Counted from the first letter of the stretch, positions 42,984 to 52,144 are shown. The stretch: 64,000 nt of DNA from [Eubacterium] yurii (GCA_900167215.1 FUZS01000008.1:1-64000), one strand, 5' to 3'. Notes: generated by a model from the sequence alone, not told the origin. Translations and numbers: made by a program.

Positions 42984-42993
42984 AGGAGAAGAT

Positions 42994-44424
42994 ATGCTTA
43001 ATATTACAATGCTTACCGATTTTTATCAGCTTACTATGATGAACGGCTATGACTTTAATCAAAAGAGTGATGAGATAATGGTATTTGATATGTTCTATCG
43101 TAAAAATCCCAATAATGGAGGATATGCGATAGTTTGCGGTATCAATGAAGTGATAGATTATGTGGAAAATCTGAAATTCACTAAGGAAGACATAGATTAT
43201 CTGAGAAAGCAAAATATTTTTAATGAAAGCTTCCTAAAATATCTTGAGAATTTTAAATTTGAAGGTGAGATATATGCAGTAGAAGAAGGAAGTATAATGT
43301 TTCCAAACGAGCCTATAATAAGGGTAAAAGCAAAGGCTATGCAGGCTCAGTTTGTAGAAACCGCCATACTTTGCATTGTAAATTTCCAGACTCTCATTGC
43401 TACAAAGGCATCAAGAATCTGCTACAGCGCCATGGGTGACGATGTTATGGAGTTTGGACTCAGGCGGGCTCAAGGACCTGATGCCGGACTCTATGGAGCA
43501 AAGGCTGCCGTTATCGGAGGTTGTATAGGTACTTCCAATGTACTTGCCGGCAAAATGTTTGACGTGCCGGTACTTGGTACTCATGCTCATAGCTGGGTGC
43601 AAAGCTTTGGCAGTGAATTGGAAGCGTTCAGAGCCTATGCCAAGACTTATCCGTCTAAGACAATGTTGTTGCTTGATACCTATGATACGCTTGGCAGCGG
43701 TATAGTCAATGCCATCACAGTATTTAAAGAACTTAGAGAACAGGGATATGAGCCTTTGGGAGTAAGACTTGACTCAGGAGACTTGGAATTCCTGTCAAAA
43801 GAAGTGAGAAAAAGACTGGACGAAGCAGGATTTGAAAATGTGAAGATAACTGCATCCAACGACCTTGACGAAAATACCATTACCTCTCTTAAAAATCAGG
43901 GAGCAAGGATAGATGTCTGGGGAGTAGGTACTAAAATGATTACATCCTTTGACTGGGCAGCACTTGGTGGAGTATACAAGCTGTGTGCAGTGATAAAAGA
44001 CGGCAAGCTGATACCTAAGATAAAGATATCAGAAGACCCTGCAAAGATTAACAATCCATATCCGAAAAATATATATAGAATATATGGAGCTGATGACCAC
44101 AAGGCAAGAGCAGACCTAATAGTATTGGAAGATGAAGAGATAAATGAAAATGAGCCTCTTACTATATTTGACCCTGTCCATACTTGGAAGAAGATGACTT
44201 TTAATAATTTCTATGTAAAAAAACTGCTTCATCCGCTTTTCATAGACGGAAAATGTGTCAGAGAAAAAAGAAGTGTAAGTGAGATAAAAAAACATACTGA
44301 TAAAGAAAAAGAGTCTCTATGGATACAATATAGAAGAAATCAAAATCCTCAGATATATAAGGTAGACTTGTCAAAGAAACTTTGGACACTCAAAAACGAA
44401 CTTTTAGAAAAGACACATTCTTAA
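42994..44424 (+). CDS. pncB: Nicotinate phosphoribosyltransferase
   Basis: A 476-residue NAD-salvage enzyme that joins nicotinate with PRPP. Motifs are ITMLTDFYQLTMMNGYDF at the N-terminus, EFGLRRAQGPDAGLYGAKAA (short pieces quoted), GTHAHSWVQSFG with the phosphorylated-His-type segment, DTYDTLGSGI, VRLDSGDL and WGVGTKMITS. The length fits the longer Firmicutes form. AAAGGAGAAG precedes ATG. It sits 10 bases after msrAB. A nicotinamidase-like cysteine hydrolase at 57.1 kb could supply nicotinate, which is inferred. Confidence 0.95.
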   Translation: MLNITMLTDFYQLTMMNGYDFNQKSDEIMVFDMFYRKNPNNGGYAIVCGINEVIDYVENLKFTKEDIDYLRKQNIFNESFLKYLENFKFEGEIYAVEEGSIMFPNEPIIRVKAKAMQAQFVETAILCIVNFQTLIATKASRICYSAMGDDVMEFGLRRAQGPDAGLYGAKAAVIGGCIGTSNVLAGKMFDVPVLGTHAHSWVQSFGSELEAFRAYAKTYPSKTMLLLDTYDTLGSGIVNAITVFKELREQGYEPLGVRLDSGDLEFLSKEVRKRLDEAGFENVKITASNDLDENTITSLKNQGARIDVWGVGTKMITSFDWAALGGVYKLCAVIKDGKLIPKIKISEDPAKINNPYPKNIYRIYGADDHKARADLIVLEDEEINENEPLTIFDPVHTWKKMTFNNFYVKKLLHPLFIDGKCVREKRSVSEIKKHTDKEKESLWIQYRRNQNPQIYKVDLSKKLWTLKNELLEKTHS

Positions 44425-44456
44425 TAGATTATTTGAGTTGTTTTATTAAGTATTTA

Positions 44457-44570
44457 TACTAATCACCATTTATAGTGCCATGATTTTTATTTTAGCAGAT
44501 TATTCGTTTTTAAGATTATCAATAATCTTGCTGTAATAAAATTACACTGCTTTTTGATAGGTTTTTAGTA
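44457..44570 (+). repeat. Family C MITE-like element
   Basis: A 114 bp copy from TACTAATCACCATTTATAG to TTGATAGGTTTTTAGTA with TTA on both sides. Confidence 0.85.
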
Positions 44571-44589
44571 TTAATATGAATTGAATAAT

Positions 44590-44703
44590 AAACAAAAAAC
44601 CTCTTAAAGATTATCTCTAAGAGGTTTTTTGTTTGGTAAGTCTTCGTTTGGAGTTATTATTATATAAAAAGGAAGTTTATCATGAAAAATAAAATTCTTA
44701 TTG
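44590..44703 (-). ncRNA. Candidate small RNA
   Basis: On the minus strand a promoter (44710-44738) is followed by about 113 bases without a supported ORF and then a terminator (CCTCTTA/TAAGAGG, with A6 and T6, 44590-44634). The only ORF inside is a seven-codon MINFLFI without a ribosome-binding site. The hairpin may also end the plus-strand pncB transcript. On the opposite strand AAGGAAG precedes a nine-codon ORF (MKNKILIVL). The target and role are unknown. Confidence 0.45.
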
Positions 44704-44709
44704 TCTTAT

Positions 44710-44738
44710 AGTATAATAGTCCTAATAAAATTTGTCAA
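44710..44738 (-). promoter_or_regulatory. Promoter of the candidate small RNA
   Basis: On the minus strand TTGACA (44733-44738) and TATACT (44710-44715) are 17 bases apart. Confidence 0.65.
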
Positions 44739-44993
44739 CAGTTTTTTAAAAGTTTATATTTTAATTTAAAAATAAGTGTATTTGTATGTAGAACTAAAGT
44801 AGCTTTTTAAGTGATTTTAAAATAATAAAAATAGGAAAAAAAAATCAAGACTATAGTAGCGATTTTTTATATAAATCTCAGACTTTCCAAAAATTACCGG
44901 AGCTATTTTGACTATTGGGGATAAATATGATAAAATACAATGAAAATTTCAAACTATAAATAAATGGAATTATCACTGTGTAAAATATTGTAA

Positions 44994-45126
44994 TACTAAA
45001 ATCTAATAGAATAATGGAAATATTTCATAAAAGATGATACACTAAACGTTCGTTAACTAAAGATATGCTATAGAGTTATCATAAGTATAGAATTGATAGA
45101 ATCCATAATTTAAATAGAGTTTAGTA
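44994..45126 (-). repeat. Family B MITE-like element (inverted)
   Basis: A 133 bp copy from TACTAAAATCTAATAGAATA to TTTAAATAGAGTTTAGTA with TAA on both sides. It sits 30 bases upstream of the rhomboid gene, inside its leader. Confidence 0.85.
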
Positions 45127-45156
45127 TAAGTATCAAATTTTGTAAAGGGGGAGTCT

Positions 45157-45735
45157 ATGTTTTCCAGGATTAAATTCAATTCACCTGTAATATTGTCATT
45201 TGTGTTCATATCGCTAATATCTTTACTCTTGGGATTAGTAACAAATAATGCCAGTACCAAACTGTTTTTTTCGGTATATCGTTCAAGTCCAATCAACCCG
45301 CTGACATATATCAGATTATTTACTCATGTGCTGGGACATATAGACTGGTCGCATTATATCAATAATATGTTGATAATATTGGTAGTAGGACCTTTGTTGG
45401 AAGAAAAATACGGCAGTGCCAATATTGTATTAATAATAATTGCAACTGCATTTTTCAGCGGAATAGCAAATATGATTATGTTCCCTCAGACTAAGCTTTT
45501 GGGAGCAAGTGGGGTAGTATTTGCCTTTATATTGCTATCATCTATCACAAGTTTTGATCAGGGAAAAATACCGCTTACATTTTTGCTTGTTGCGGTGATT
45601 TATATAGGTGGTCAGATATTGAGTGCAATTATGGTACAGGATAATATATCTAATACCACTCATATCATAGGAGGCATAATAGGGTCAGTCTTTGGATATT
45701 TTATAAATAACAGAGGAAATTCCAAGTCTGCCTGA
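45157..45735 (+). CDS. Rhomboid-family intramembrane serine protease
   Basis: A 192-residue membrane protein with six helices. The rhomboid features are the HYINNM segment after helix 1, the catalytic serine motif LLGASGVVFAF and the catalytic histidine in NTTHIIGGIIG. Rhomboids cut membrane proteins within the bilayer; the substrate here is unknown. GGGGGAG lies four bases before ATG. A TTGACT/TAAAAT promoter pair (17-base spacing) near 44905-44935 is now separated from the gene by an inserted family B repeat. Confidence 0.88.
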   Translation: MFSRIKFNSPVILSFVFISLISLLLGLVTNNASTKLFFSVYRSSPINPLTYIRLFTHVLGHIDWSHYINNMLIILVVGPLLEEKYGSANIVLIIIATAFFSGIANMIMFPQTKLLGASGVVFAFILLSSITSFDQGKIPLTFLLVAVIYIGGQILSAIMVQDNISNTTHIIGGIIGSVFGYFINNRGNSKSA

Positions 45736-45917
45736 GAGATAAAATATATTGCAAATTGTGTTTGACTTATGTTAAAAAAAAACGTATAATACCTTAATAA
45801 GTTAAACTAAATTTTAGCTTGACTTGTTACAATTGTTTCAGTTATTTTATAAATATTTGATTAATTATCAAATAATACCGTAAAATTAAAGACGGTAAGA
45901 TAAGAGGAGGATGTAAG

Positions 45918-46373
45918 ATGGGATTTTTAGATCAATTGGGCGATGCTGCTAAAAATATAGGTGCTGCTGCAGGTGATTTGGCAAAGCAAGTTGGAGAAAA
46001 AGCAAGTGACGCTATAGAAATAAGCAAAATTAATTCTAAGATTTCTGCTGAAAAAGCTGAGATAGAAAAGGAAATGAAAAAAATCAGTGAGGCACTTTAT
46101 GACAAGTTCTCAAAAGGCGGAGACATTCCAGAAGAAATAAAAGAATTCTGTGATAATATTAAAACAAGATATTTAGACATAGACAAACTTAAAGAAGAAA
46201 TAGAAAAGGTAAAAAATACTGTAGGTGAAAAGGTAGAAGAAGTTAAAGAAGCTGTTAAAGATAAGGCTGAAGATGCAAAAGATGCTGTAAAAGATAAGGC
46301 GGAAGACGTAAAAGATGCTGTTGTTGAAGGTGCTGAAAAAGCTCAAGACGCAGTAGAAGATGCAATGAAATAA
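45918..46373 (+). CDS. Coiled-coil protein with LEA-like C-terminal repeats
   Basis: A 151-residue soluble protein, almost entirely helical. An amphipathic N-terminus (MGFLDQLGDAAKNIGAAAGD) is followed by a charged coiled coil (~40-100). The C-terminal ~50 residues are imperfect 11-residue repeats on the pattern K-D-K-A-E-D-x-K-D-A-V, like late-embryogenesis-abundant or apolipoprotein-type helices. It contains one Cys. No zinc ribbon is present. The function is unknown. GAGGAGGATG precedes the ATG and a terminator follows. Confidence 0.7.
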   Translation: MGFLDQLGDAAKNIGAAAGDLAKQVGEKASDAIEISKINSKISAEKAEIEKEMKKISEALYDKFSKGGDIPEEIKEFCDNIKTRYLDIDKLKEEIEKVKNTVGEKVEEVKEAVKDKAEDAKDAVKDKAEDVKDAVVEGAEKAQDAVEDAMK

Positions 46374-46406
46374 TTATATTTTTTCAACTAAATAGTAGTA
46401 TTATCA

Positions 46407-46431
46407 GGGCTGTTAATGTACAGCCCTTTTT
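46407..46431 (+). terminator. Terminator of the coiled-coil gene
   Basis: GGGCTGT pairs with ACAGCCC across TAATGT, followed by TTTTT. Confidence 0.88.
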
Positions 46432-46487
46432 ATATTTAAGATGAAATTTAGTAAAATTATATACAAAATATAGTTATTAATGCCTTA

Positions 46488-46600
46488 TACTATTATCTAT
46501 TTAATCTATGGATAATGTTCTTCAAAATTTTAAAAAAATAGTATATAATTTATGAAAATTTACTGAAAATATTTTACTATTATTCTATTAGATGTTAGTA
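46488..46600 (+). repeat. Family A MITE-like element
   Basis: A 113 bp copy from TACTATTATCTATTTAATCT to TATTAGATGTTAGTA with TTA on both sides. Confidence 0.8.
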
Positions 46601-46832
46601 TTATTGTAATAGTGACAGGAACTGAAGTTTAAGCTTGTGCAGAAATTTATTATGTCTCGCTCTACAAAAATGATATTTAAATTCGAAAAAAGTATTATGA
46701 AGTATAAAATGTTCTTTATTGGTGGATAAAAAGTCATAATTTTTTCAAATTTTAATTGAAATTGTCAGATTATTTTTATATAATATTGGATTAGATACGA
46801 AAAGAAGTATAAATATAAATAGGAGAATAGAT

Positions 46833-48386
46833 TTGAGTATATTAAATGTGGAACATTTAAGCCACGGTTTTGGTGACAGAGCAATATTTGACGACGTATC
46901 CTTTCGTCTGCTCAAGGGCGAGCATATAGGGCTTATCGGAGCAAACGGAGAGGGTAAGTCGACTTTTATGAATATAATTACAGGTAAACTTGAGCCTGAT
47001 GCAGGTAAGGTGGAGTGGAATAAGAGGGTGAGGGTTGGCTATCTTGACCAACATACATCACTTGACAAGAACAGCACAGTAAGAGACGTGCTAAAGACTG
47101 CCTTTGCCTATCTCTACGATTTGGAAAATGAGATGAACGACTATTATATGAAGATGGGCGATGCAAGTGAGCAGGAGATTAATCAAATGCTCGAGGAAGT
47201 CGGCAACATACAGGAGATATTGGAGCATAACGACTTTTATATAATAGATACTAAGATTGAAGAGGCATCTCGTGGAATGGGTATAAACGAGATAGGACTT
47301 GATAAGAAGGTAGATGACCTTTCAGGAGGTCAAAGGACTAAGATACTGCTTACAAAGCTCTTGCTTGAAAAACCTGATATATTACTTCTTGACGAGCCTA
47401 CAAACTATCTTGATGCCGAACATATCAATTATTTAACGAGATATCTGCAAAATTACGAAAATGCCTTTATTTTGATTTCGCACGACATACCTTTTTTGAC
47501 GAGCGTAATCAACCTTATCTATAATATGGAAAACTTGAAATTAGACAGGTATTCATGTACTTATGATGAGTTTTTGAAGATAAGACAGGCAAGGAAGGAG
47601 CAGATAGAGTCTGCATATAAGAGACAGCAACAGGAGATAGCGGATCTTAAAGACTTTGTACAAAGGAATAAGGCAAGGATAGCAACAAGAAATATGGCTA
47701 TGTCCAGACAGAAAAAGCTGGACAAGATGGAAATTATAGAGCTTGAACACGAAAAACCCAAGCCGGAATTTGAATTTAAGAGTGCAAGAACTTCAGGCAG
47801 AGTGATTTTTGAAACTAAGGACTTGGTAATAGGCTATGACAAGCCTCTTTCAAAAGCTATCAATTTTAAATTGGAAAGAAATCAAAAAATAGCTATAACC
47901 GGAGCTAACGGTCTGGGTAAGACTACCTTGGTCAAATCTCTGCTTGGCCATTTAAAGCCGATAAGCGGTTTTGTAACAAGGGGAGAGTTTTTGGAAATAG
48001 GCTATTTTGAACAGGAGATAAAAGAGGCAAATCATAATACTTGTATAGAGGAAGCATGGAATGAGTTCCCTTCACTTGACCAAAGAGAAGTAAGAGCAAT
48101 GCTTGCAAAATGCGGACTTACTACAAAGCACATAGAGAGCAAAATTATGGTGCTAAGCGGTGGAGAGCAGGCAAAGGTAAGACTCTGCAAACTGATGAAC
48201 CGTCCTACTAACGTCTTGATACTTGACGAGCCTACCAATCATTTGGACATCTACGCTAAGGATGAGCTCAAGAGGGTACTCAAAGAATATAAGGGTACTA
48301 TACTGATAATCTGCCACGAAGAAGATTTCTATCAAGATTTTGTTGACCACATAGTCGACTGCAGACAGTGGTCGCTCCTTGCTTAA
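46833..48386 (+). CDS. ABC-F family ATPase (translation factor type)
   Basis: A 517-residue soluble protein with two ATPase domains and no membrane segment. Domain 1 has GANGEGKST, LSGGQRTKILL and ILLLDEPTNYLD; domain 2 has GANGLGKTT, LSGGEQAKVRLC and VLILDEPTNHLD. The charged linker (~240-300) is rich in Lys/Arg/Gln, the part that contacts the ribosome in this family. ABC-F proteins rescue stalled ribosomes or protect them from antibiotics; the subtype cannot be fixed by eye. The start is TTG with AGGAGAA upstream. The sortase gene starts 11 bases after its stop codon. Confidence 0.92.
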   Translation: MSILNVEHLSHGFGDRAIFDDVSFRLLKGEHIGLIGANGEGKSTFMNIITGKLEPDAGKVEWNKRVRVGYLDQHTSLDKNSTVRDVLKTAFAYLYDLENEMNDYYMKMGDASEQEINQMLEEVGNIQEILEHNDFYIIDTKIEEASRGMGINEIGLDKKVDDLSGGQRTKILLTKLLLEKPDILLLDEPTNYLDAEHINYLTRYLQNYENAFILISHDIPFLTSVINLIYNMENLKLDRYSCTYDEFLKIRQARKEQIESAYKRQQQEIADLKDFVQRNKARIATRNMAMSRQKKLDKMEIIELEHEKPKPEFEFKSARTSGRVIFETKDLVIGYDKPLSKAINFKLERNQKIAITGANGLGKTTLVKSLLGHLKPISGFVTRGEFLEIGYFEQEIKEANHNTCIEEAWNEFPSLDQREVRAMLAKCGLTTKHIESKIMVLSGGEQAKVRLCKLMNRPTNVLILDEPTNHLDIYAKDELKRVLKEYKGTILIICHEEDFYQDFVDHIVDCRQWSLLA

Positions 48387-48397
48387 GCGGTGAAGAT

Positions 48398-49093
48398 ATG
48401 ATTAGGAAGATACTTTCGATAATACTTGTACTTGGAGCGATAGTTTTATTTGCCATTCCACAGTATGCTAAGTACAGACTCAAGGAGAAAATTAAAGAGG
48501 CAAGTGAAATAGTGGAGCAGGTGCCTGCTCAGACTCTTAAGCGAAATGAAGAAAAGGTAATAAAAAAAGAAAATTTTAATTTTGAAAATGTCCAAGAAAT
48601 ATCTCCGACTTCAACTTTTTTGTCTGCAGGTAATATTGACAAATCATTGCTCTTAGGTCAGATAGTCATACCATCAGTAAATATGAATCTGCCGATTTTC
48701 AAAGGTACTACCAATGACAATCTGCTTGCCGGAGCAACTACTATGAAAGAAAGTGATAAGATGGGACAGGGCAATTTCACCTTGGCAGGTCATTACAACA
48801 AAGACAAGTCAATATTGTTCGGTTCGCTTATGGATGTAAAAGTCGGAGATATAATAAGAGTAACAGACAAGGTAAATATCTATGAATACAAGGTCTATGA
48901 TACAGTGACTATTGATGACAAAGCGCTTTATATGATAGATGATGAGAGGGCGTTAATTCACGGAAATAACATAATTTCCCTGATGACTTGCTACTATTCG
49001 TCAAATACAGGAAAGAGATATTTTGTGCTTGGCGATTTTGTCAAAAAGAGCCCATATGAAAAACACCTTATGCAGGAAAGTCAAAGTAAATAA
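48398..49093 (+). CDS. Sortase (class D/A-like transpeptidase)
   Basis: A 231-residue membrane-anchored cysteine transpeptidase. An N-terminal helix (LSIILVLGAIVLFAIPQY) is followed by a charged linker and the sortase beta-barrel (~85-225). The catalytic His is in FTLAGHYN, the Cys in SLMTCYYSSNTG, and the Arg in GKRYFVLGD. Sortases attach LPxTG-type proteins to the wall; no LPxTG protein occurs in this window. The preferred start is ATG 48398 (GGTGAAG upstream). It is adjacent to an ABC-F gene upstream and an LCP gene 118 bases downstream. Confidence 0.9.
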   Translation: MIRKILSIILVLGAIVLFAIPQYAKYRLKEKIKEASEIVEQVPAQTLKRNEEKVIKKENFNFENVQEISPTSTFLSAGNIDKSLLLGQIVIPSVNMNLPIFKGTTNDNLLAGATTMKESDKMGQGNFTLAGHYNKDKSILFGSLMDVKVGDIIRVTDKVNIYEYKVYDTVTIDDKALYMIDDERALIHGNNIISLMTCYYSSNTGKRYFVLGDFVKKSPYEKHLMQESQSK

Positions 49094-49211
49094 AAGTAGA
49101 TGAAACAGTCTATTAAGAATATTTTAATTATAAGGTGTATAATCTAAATTATCAATTTTAATAATTTGGAAGGAAATCTCACGACGACAATAACTCAAAG
49201 GAGTATGTAAA

Positions 49212-50735
49212 TTGAGGAATAAAAAGAAGATAATATTGAGTATAGTTGCATTTATATTTGTGCTTTGCGGTGTAGTAGCTTTTGCAGTATATTCAGCATA
49301 CAAAAGCAATGTATACAATGCTAATTTCAAGACTATAGTAGCTGAGGGAGTAACAGAAGATCCCCAAAATAAAGAAAGACTTAATGTACTTGTGCTTGGA
49401 ATGGAGCACACGAGGACAGATACTATAATGGTGGCTACATTCGATCCGGTATCAAAGACGCTAAACATAATCTCTATACCAAGAGATACCTATGTAGATA
49501 GGAGCGAGTACCCTGACTACTATCCATATAACACTTATAAGAAGATAAATGCCTTGTACGAACTTCCAACTACAGAAGGCGGAGTGGAAAGATTGGCAAG
49601 CAAGGTATCCGAGATACTCGGAATACCTATACACGACTATATAATGGTAAGCTATGACGCAGTGGCTGACATCACTGATGCAGTGGGTGGAGTAGATGTA
49701 GAAATCACAAATCCTATGTACTACGATGATCCATGGTCTGATCCTCCTCTACATGTCAATTTTTCAGTTGGAACAGCACATCTTGACGGCAAAAATGCCA
49801 TAGAGTACCTGCGTTGGAGACATAATAATGACGGTTCTTACGGTAACGAAGGAGATGAGGGCAGGGTAAAAAGACAACAAGGCTTCTTGAAAAAAGTGCT
49901 TGAAAAGGCCTTAAATCCTACAGTATTTCCAAAACTTGTGGAAGCTACATTTAAGAATGTAAAGACAAGCCTTGAGCTTGGAAAAGCCATGAGCTTGGCT
50001 TCAGATGTAACAAGTATGCCTAAAGAAAATATAAGATTCTATCAGGAAGTAGGGACTCCTGCTTACTTCAACGGATTGTGGTACTATCTGCTTGATGCGG
50101 ACAAGACTACAGCTTTGATGAGTAAGATAATGAACAATGAGACTATTACAGATGAAGATATAAATCCTTCACAAGAGTTTGAAAATTCAGCTCTTGCAAA
50201 GGGTAATTCTGAAAATTACAACTCAGGTAATTCATCTTACAAAGAGTACAATTACACACATACAAAGAAGAGAAAAAAGGTCGAAGATACAAAACTTGAA
50301 GAAACACCTATATTTAACGAGCAAAACAATCAGAATAAGAATAAGAACAAGGTTGATGATGCTATAATAAATAACAATACAGGCGAACAACAAAATCAAA
50401 ATAATCAAAATAAAGACAGCCAGACAAATACAGACGGCAATACACAGAATCAGGACGGAACATCAACGGAAAATCAAGGACAAAATCAGCAAAATCAAGA
50501 CAACAACAAGCAAAATCAGAATAATAAAAATACAGGTACTTCGGGAGAAAACTCACAAAACAAAGATAACTCAAACAAGGACAATTCAAATAAAGACAAT
50601 ACTACAAAGACACCTGCAACTAATGAGGGCGGAAATTCAAACCAAAATCCTACAACACCTTCGCAACCTGAAACACCGACAACACCGCCTAAAGAAGGTG
50701 GAGAAGGCGGAGAAGGTGATGCACCTATATTTTAG
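49212..50735 (+). CDS. LytR-CpsA-Psr (LCP) family cell-wall ligase with long Asn/Gln-rich tail
   Basis: A 507-residue membrane-anchored protein. A short cytoplasmic start and one helix (IILSIVAFIFVLCGVVAFAVY) precede the LCP domain (~58-215): LNVLVLGMEHTRTDTIMVATF, IISIPRDTYVD, KINALYELP and AIEYLRWRHNN. LCP enzymes transfer teichoic-acid or capsule polymers to peptidoglycan. From ~320 onward the protein turns to a low-complexity tail, almost entirely Asn, Gln, Lys, Asp, Thr and Ser, ending in Pro/Thr-rich TPSQPETPTTPP and Gly-Glu repeats. Such a tail probably spans the wall. The start is TTG with AAAGGAG upstream. Confidence 0.92.
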   Translation: MRNKKKIILSIVAFIFVLCGVVAFAVYSAYKSNVYNANFKTIVAEGVTEDPQNKERLNVLVLGMEHTRTDTIMVATFDPVSKTLNIISIPRDTYVDRSEYPDYYPYNTYKKINALYELPTTEGGVERLASKVSEILGIPIHDYIMVSYDAVADITDAVGGVDVEITNPMYYDDPWSDPPLHVNFSVGTAHLDGKNAIEYLRWRHNNDGSYGNEGDEGRVKRQQGFLKKVLEKALNPTVFPKLVEATFKNVKTSLELGKAMSLASDVTSMPKENIRFYQEVGTPAYFNGLWYYLLDADKTTALMSKIMNNETITDEDINPSQEFENSALAKGNSENYNSGNSSYKEYNYTHTKKRKKVEDTKLEETPIFNEQNNQNKNKNKVDDAIINNNTGEQQNQNNQNKDSQTNTDGNTQNQDGTSTENQGQNQQNQDNNKQNQNNKNTGTSGENSQNKDNSNKDNSNKDNTTKTPATNEGGNSNQNPTTPSQPETPTTPPKEGGEGGEGDAPIF

Positions 50736-50942
50736 GCTTTATACTTCAAAAGATTTAAAAAGTCAATTTCTATTAAAAGATATAGTTGTTGTAAGTGAAG
50801 CTTACAAATAAAGAAGCATCTTAATGTTTAAATCTTTTAAAATAATAGTAGATTGTAGAGCTTTGAATTTAAACATAGGATTTAGGTAAAATAAAATATT
50901 TTGTAAGTTTTAAGAGCTATACAAAATTAAAAATATGATATA

Positions 50943-50980
50943 AAAAAAAGAGACATATTAAGTTTATGTCTCTTTTTTTT
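50943..50980 (+). terminator. Terminator downstream of the LCP gene
   Basis: AAAAAAAAGAGACATA pairs with TATGTCTCTTTTTTTT across TTAAGTT. It is about 210 bases after the LCP stop codon. Confidence 0.85.
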
Positions 50981-51003
50981 ATGCTATATATCACCTATAT
51001 TTA

Positions 51004-51115
51004 TACTAAAAACCCTTTAAATTTCCATTTAATGAAATTTGAAAATATATCACCCGAATTTCAAACATTTAGTGTAAAAATAAAAATCGCATTACTTTTT
51101 AATTGGTGATTAGTA
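51004..51115 (-). repeat. Diverged inverted family C element
   Basis: Has the ends TACTAAAAACCCTTTAAATT and TTAATTGGTGATTAGTA, but the centre differs from other copies. Confidence 0.55.
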
Positions 51116-51144
51116 TCATTTATAGATTCTACACAACAAAAGTA

Positions 51145-51173
51145 TTGACATCAATATAAAAAAGTAGTAAAGT
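51145..51173 (+). promoter_or_regulatory. Strong promoter of a candidate small RNA or leader
   Basis: TTGACA (51145-51150) and TAAAGT (51168-51173) are 17 bases apart. Confidence 0.6.
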
Positions 51174-51179
51174 AAGTTT

Positions 51180-51276
51180 AAGTAAAGGAGTTTATTAATC
51201 TCTCAATCTATTGAAATAAAAGAGTTTTTTGAGGTTTATGTTACTGGATTTTTAGCAAATCCATTCAGCTTTTTTC
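51180..51276 (+). ncRNA. Candidate small RNA or leader ahead of a membrane-protein gene
   Basis: About 97 bases follow the promoter and end in a GGATTT-TTAGC-AAATCC hairpin and TTTTTT (51270-51275). A stem could also form between AAAGGAG...CTCTC and AAGAG segments. It may be a free RNA or an attenuator for the 86-residue protein gene that starts 100 bases further on. No known riboswitch pattern was recognised. Confidence 0.4.
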
Positions 51277-51376
51277 TTACAATAACAATGAATGTGTCAG
51301 TCAGGTCAAAAAATTTTGTATTTGTATAGAGTTAATATGTACGTCTACGACTATAGGAAAAGAAAGGATGGTATGT

Positions 51377-51634
51377 ATGGAAAAAAATAAGATTAAGATA
51401 ATTTTCGGCTTTGGAGTATTCTGTGTATTTTTCATAAGTGCAGTGTTATTGTTAATTGCTAATTTTGTTTCTCGCATGTTTACGATATTGGTAATGAGTA
51501 ATATGAATTATATTACAGATGTTCCTATTATAAGTGAACCGGTATTGCTTATTTTAAGTGGTATATGCTTTATTATATCAATTCTTTCTTTAGTAATGAG
51601 CATATTGTTTTTGAAAAATATAGATAAAAAATAG
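51377..51634 (+). CDS. Hypothetical small membrane protein, two helices
   Basis: An 85-residue protein with a basic N-terminus (EKNKIKII), a helix FGFGVFCVFFISAVLLLIA, a short outside loop (SNMNYITDVPIISEP) and a second helix LLILSGICFIISILSLVMSI, ending in basic residues. No family was recognised. AGAAAGGATGG lies upstream of ATG 51377; ATG 51368 is in frame but too close to the ribosome-binding site. It is probably driven by the promoter at 51145 through the leader, or by read-through. Confidence 0.55.
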   Translation: MEKNKIKIIFGFGVFCVFFISAVLLLIANFVSRMFTILVMSNMNYITDVPIISEPVLLILSGICFIISILSLVMSILFLKNIDKK

Positions 51635-52115
51635 TTTTGTTCATAGTCTTTACTTATCATGAGAGAATAAAAAGTTTTGTGTATAGCCTTCCTTCTCATA
51701 GTAAAACTACACTCAATTTATTAATTTTATGTATCAATTTTTAGATACTTTAACTTTGCCTCTAACATATTTACGCTTCAAAATATAATGCCTATTATCT
51801 GCTCTTTAAAATTCTTTTTCTAATGTTTTTTTAAAATTATATATCCTACTATGATGGCATATGCTATATTTTTTTCTTAATTAGTATATCCTATCAATAT
51901 ATGTACTTTAAAAGTTGTAAAGAAGCTAAAGTAAGTATAGCAAAACTTAATAAGTGCTAAGATTGCAATATTAACTTTTGCTTTCAATAAATCTTCCATA
52001 TTATCAATATGGACTATATTGGATTTTCGTTGAAAAATAAATGCGAAACAGAAAAATTATCCCTGCTGTTTTAGATACATTACAAATCTGTAATAAAAAA
52101 TTTCTTAAAAAAGGA
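51635..52115. other. Gap between membrane protein and blaI
   Basis: About 480 AT-rich bases. A minus-strand stretch at about 51893-52015 reads as protein-like (EDLLKAKVNIAILALIKF) but has no ribosome-binding site and soon meets stops; it could be a decayed gene. I see no repeat family copy here. Confidence 0.35.
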
Positions 52116-52144
52116 TTGACTTTTATATTCTACTATTGTAGAAT
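52116..52144 (+). promoter_or_regulatory. blaI-blaR promoter with overlapping palindromic operator
   Basis: TTGACT (52116-52121) and TAGAAT (52139-52144) are 17 bases apart. The palindrome ATTCTAC-TATT-GTAGAAT (52127-52144) covers the spacer and -10, as expected for a BlaI/MecI repressor site. The same 18 bases occur at 55217-55234. Confidence 0.75.

Noticed and set aside
48398-50735. LPxTG substrate next to the sortase
   Set aside because: The LCP protein's C-terminus is Pro/Thr and Gly/Glu-rich but has no LPxTG-like motif, hydrophobic helix or basic tail.
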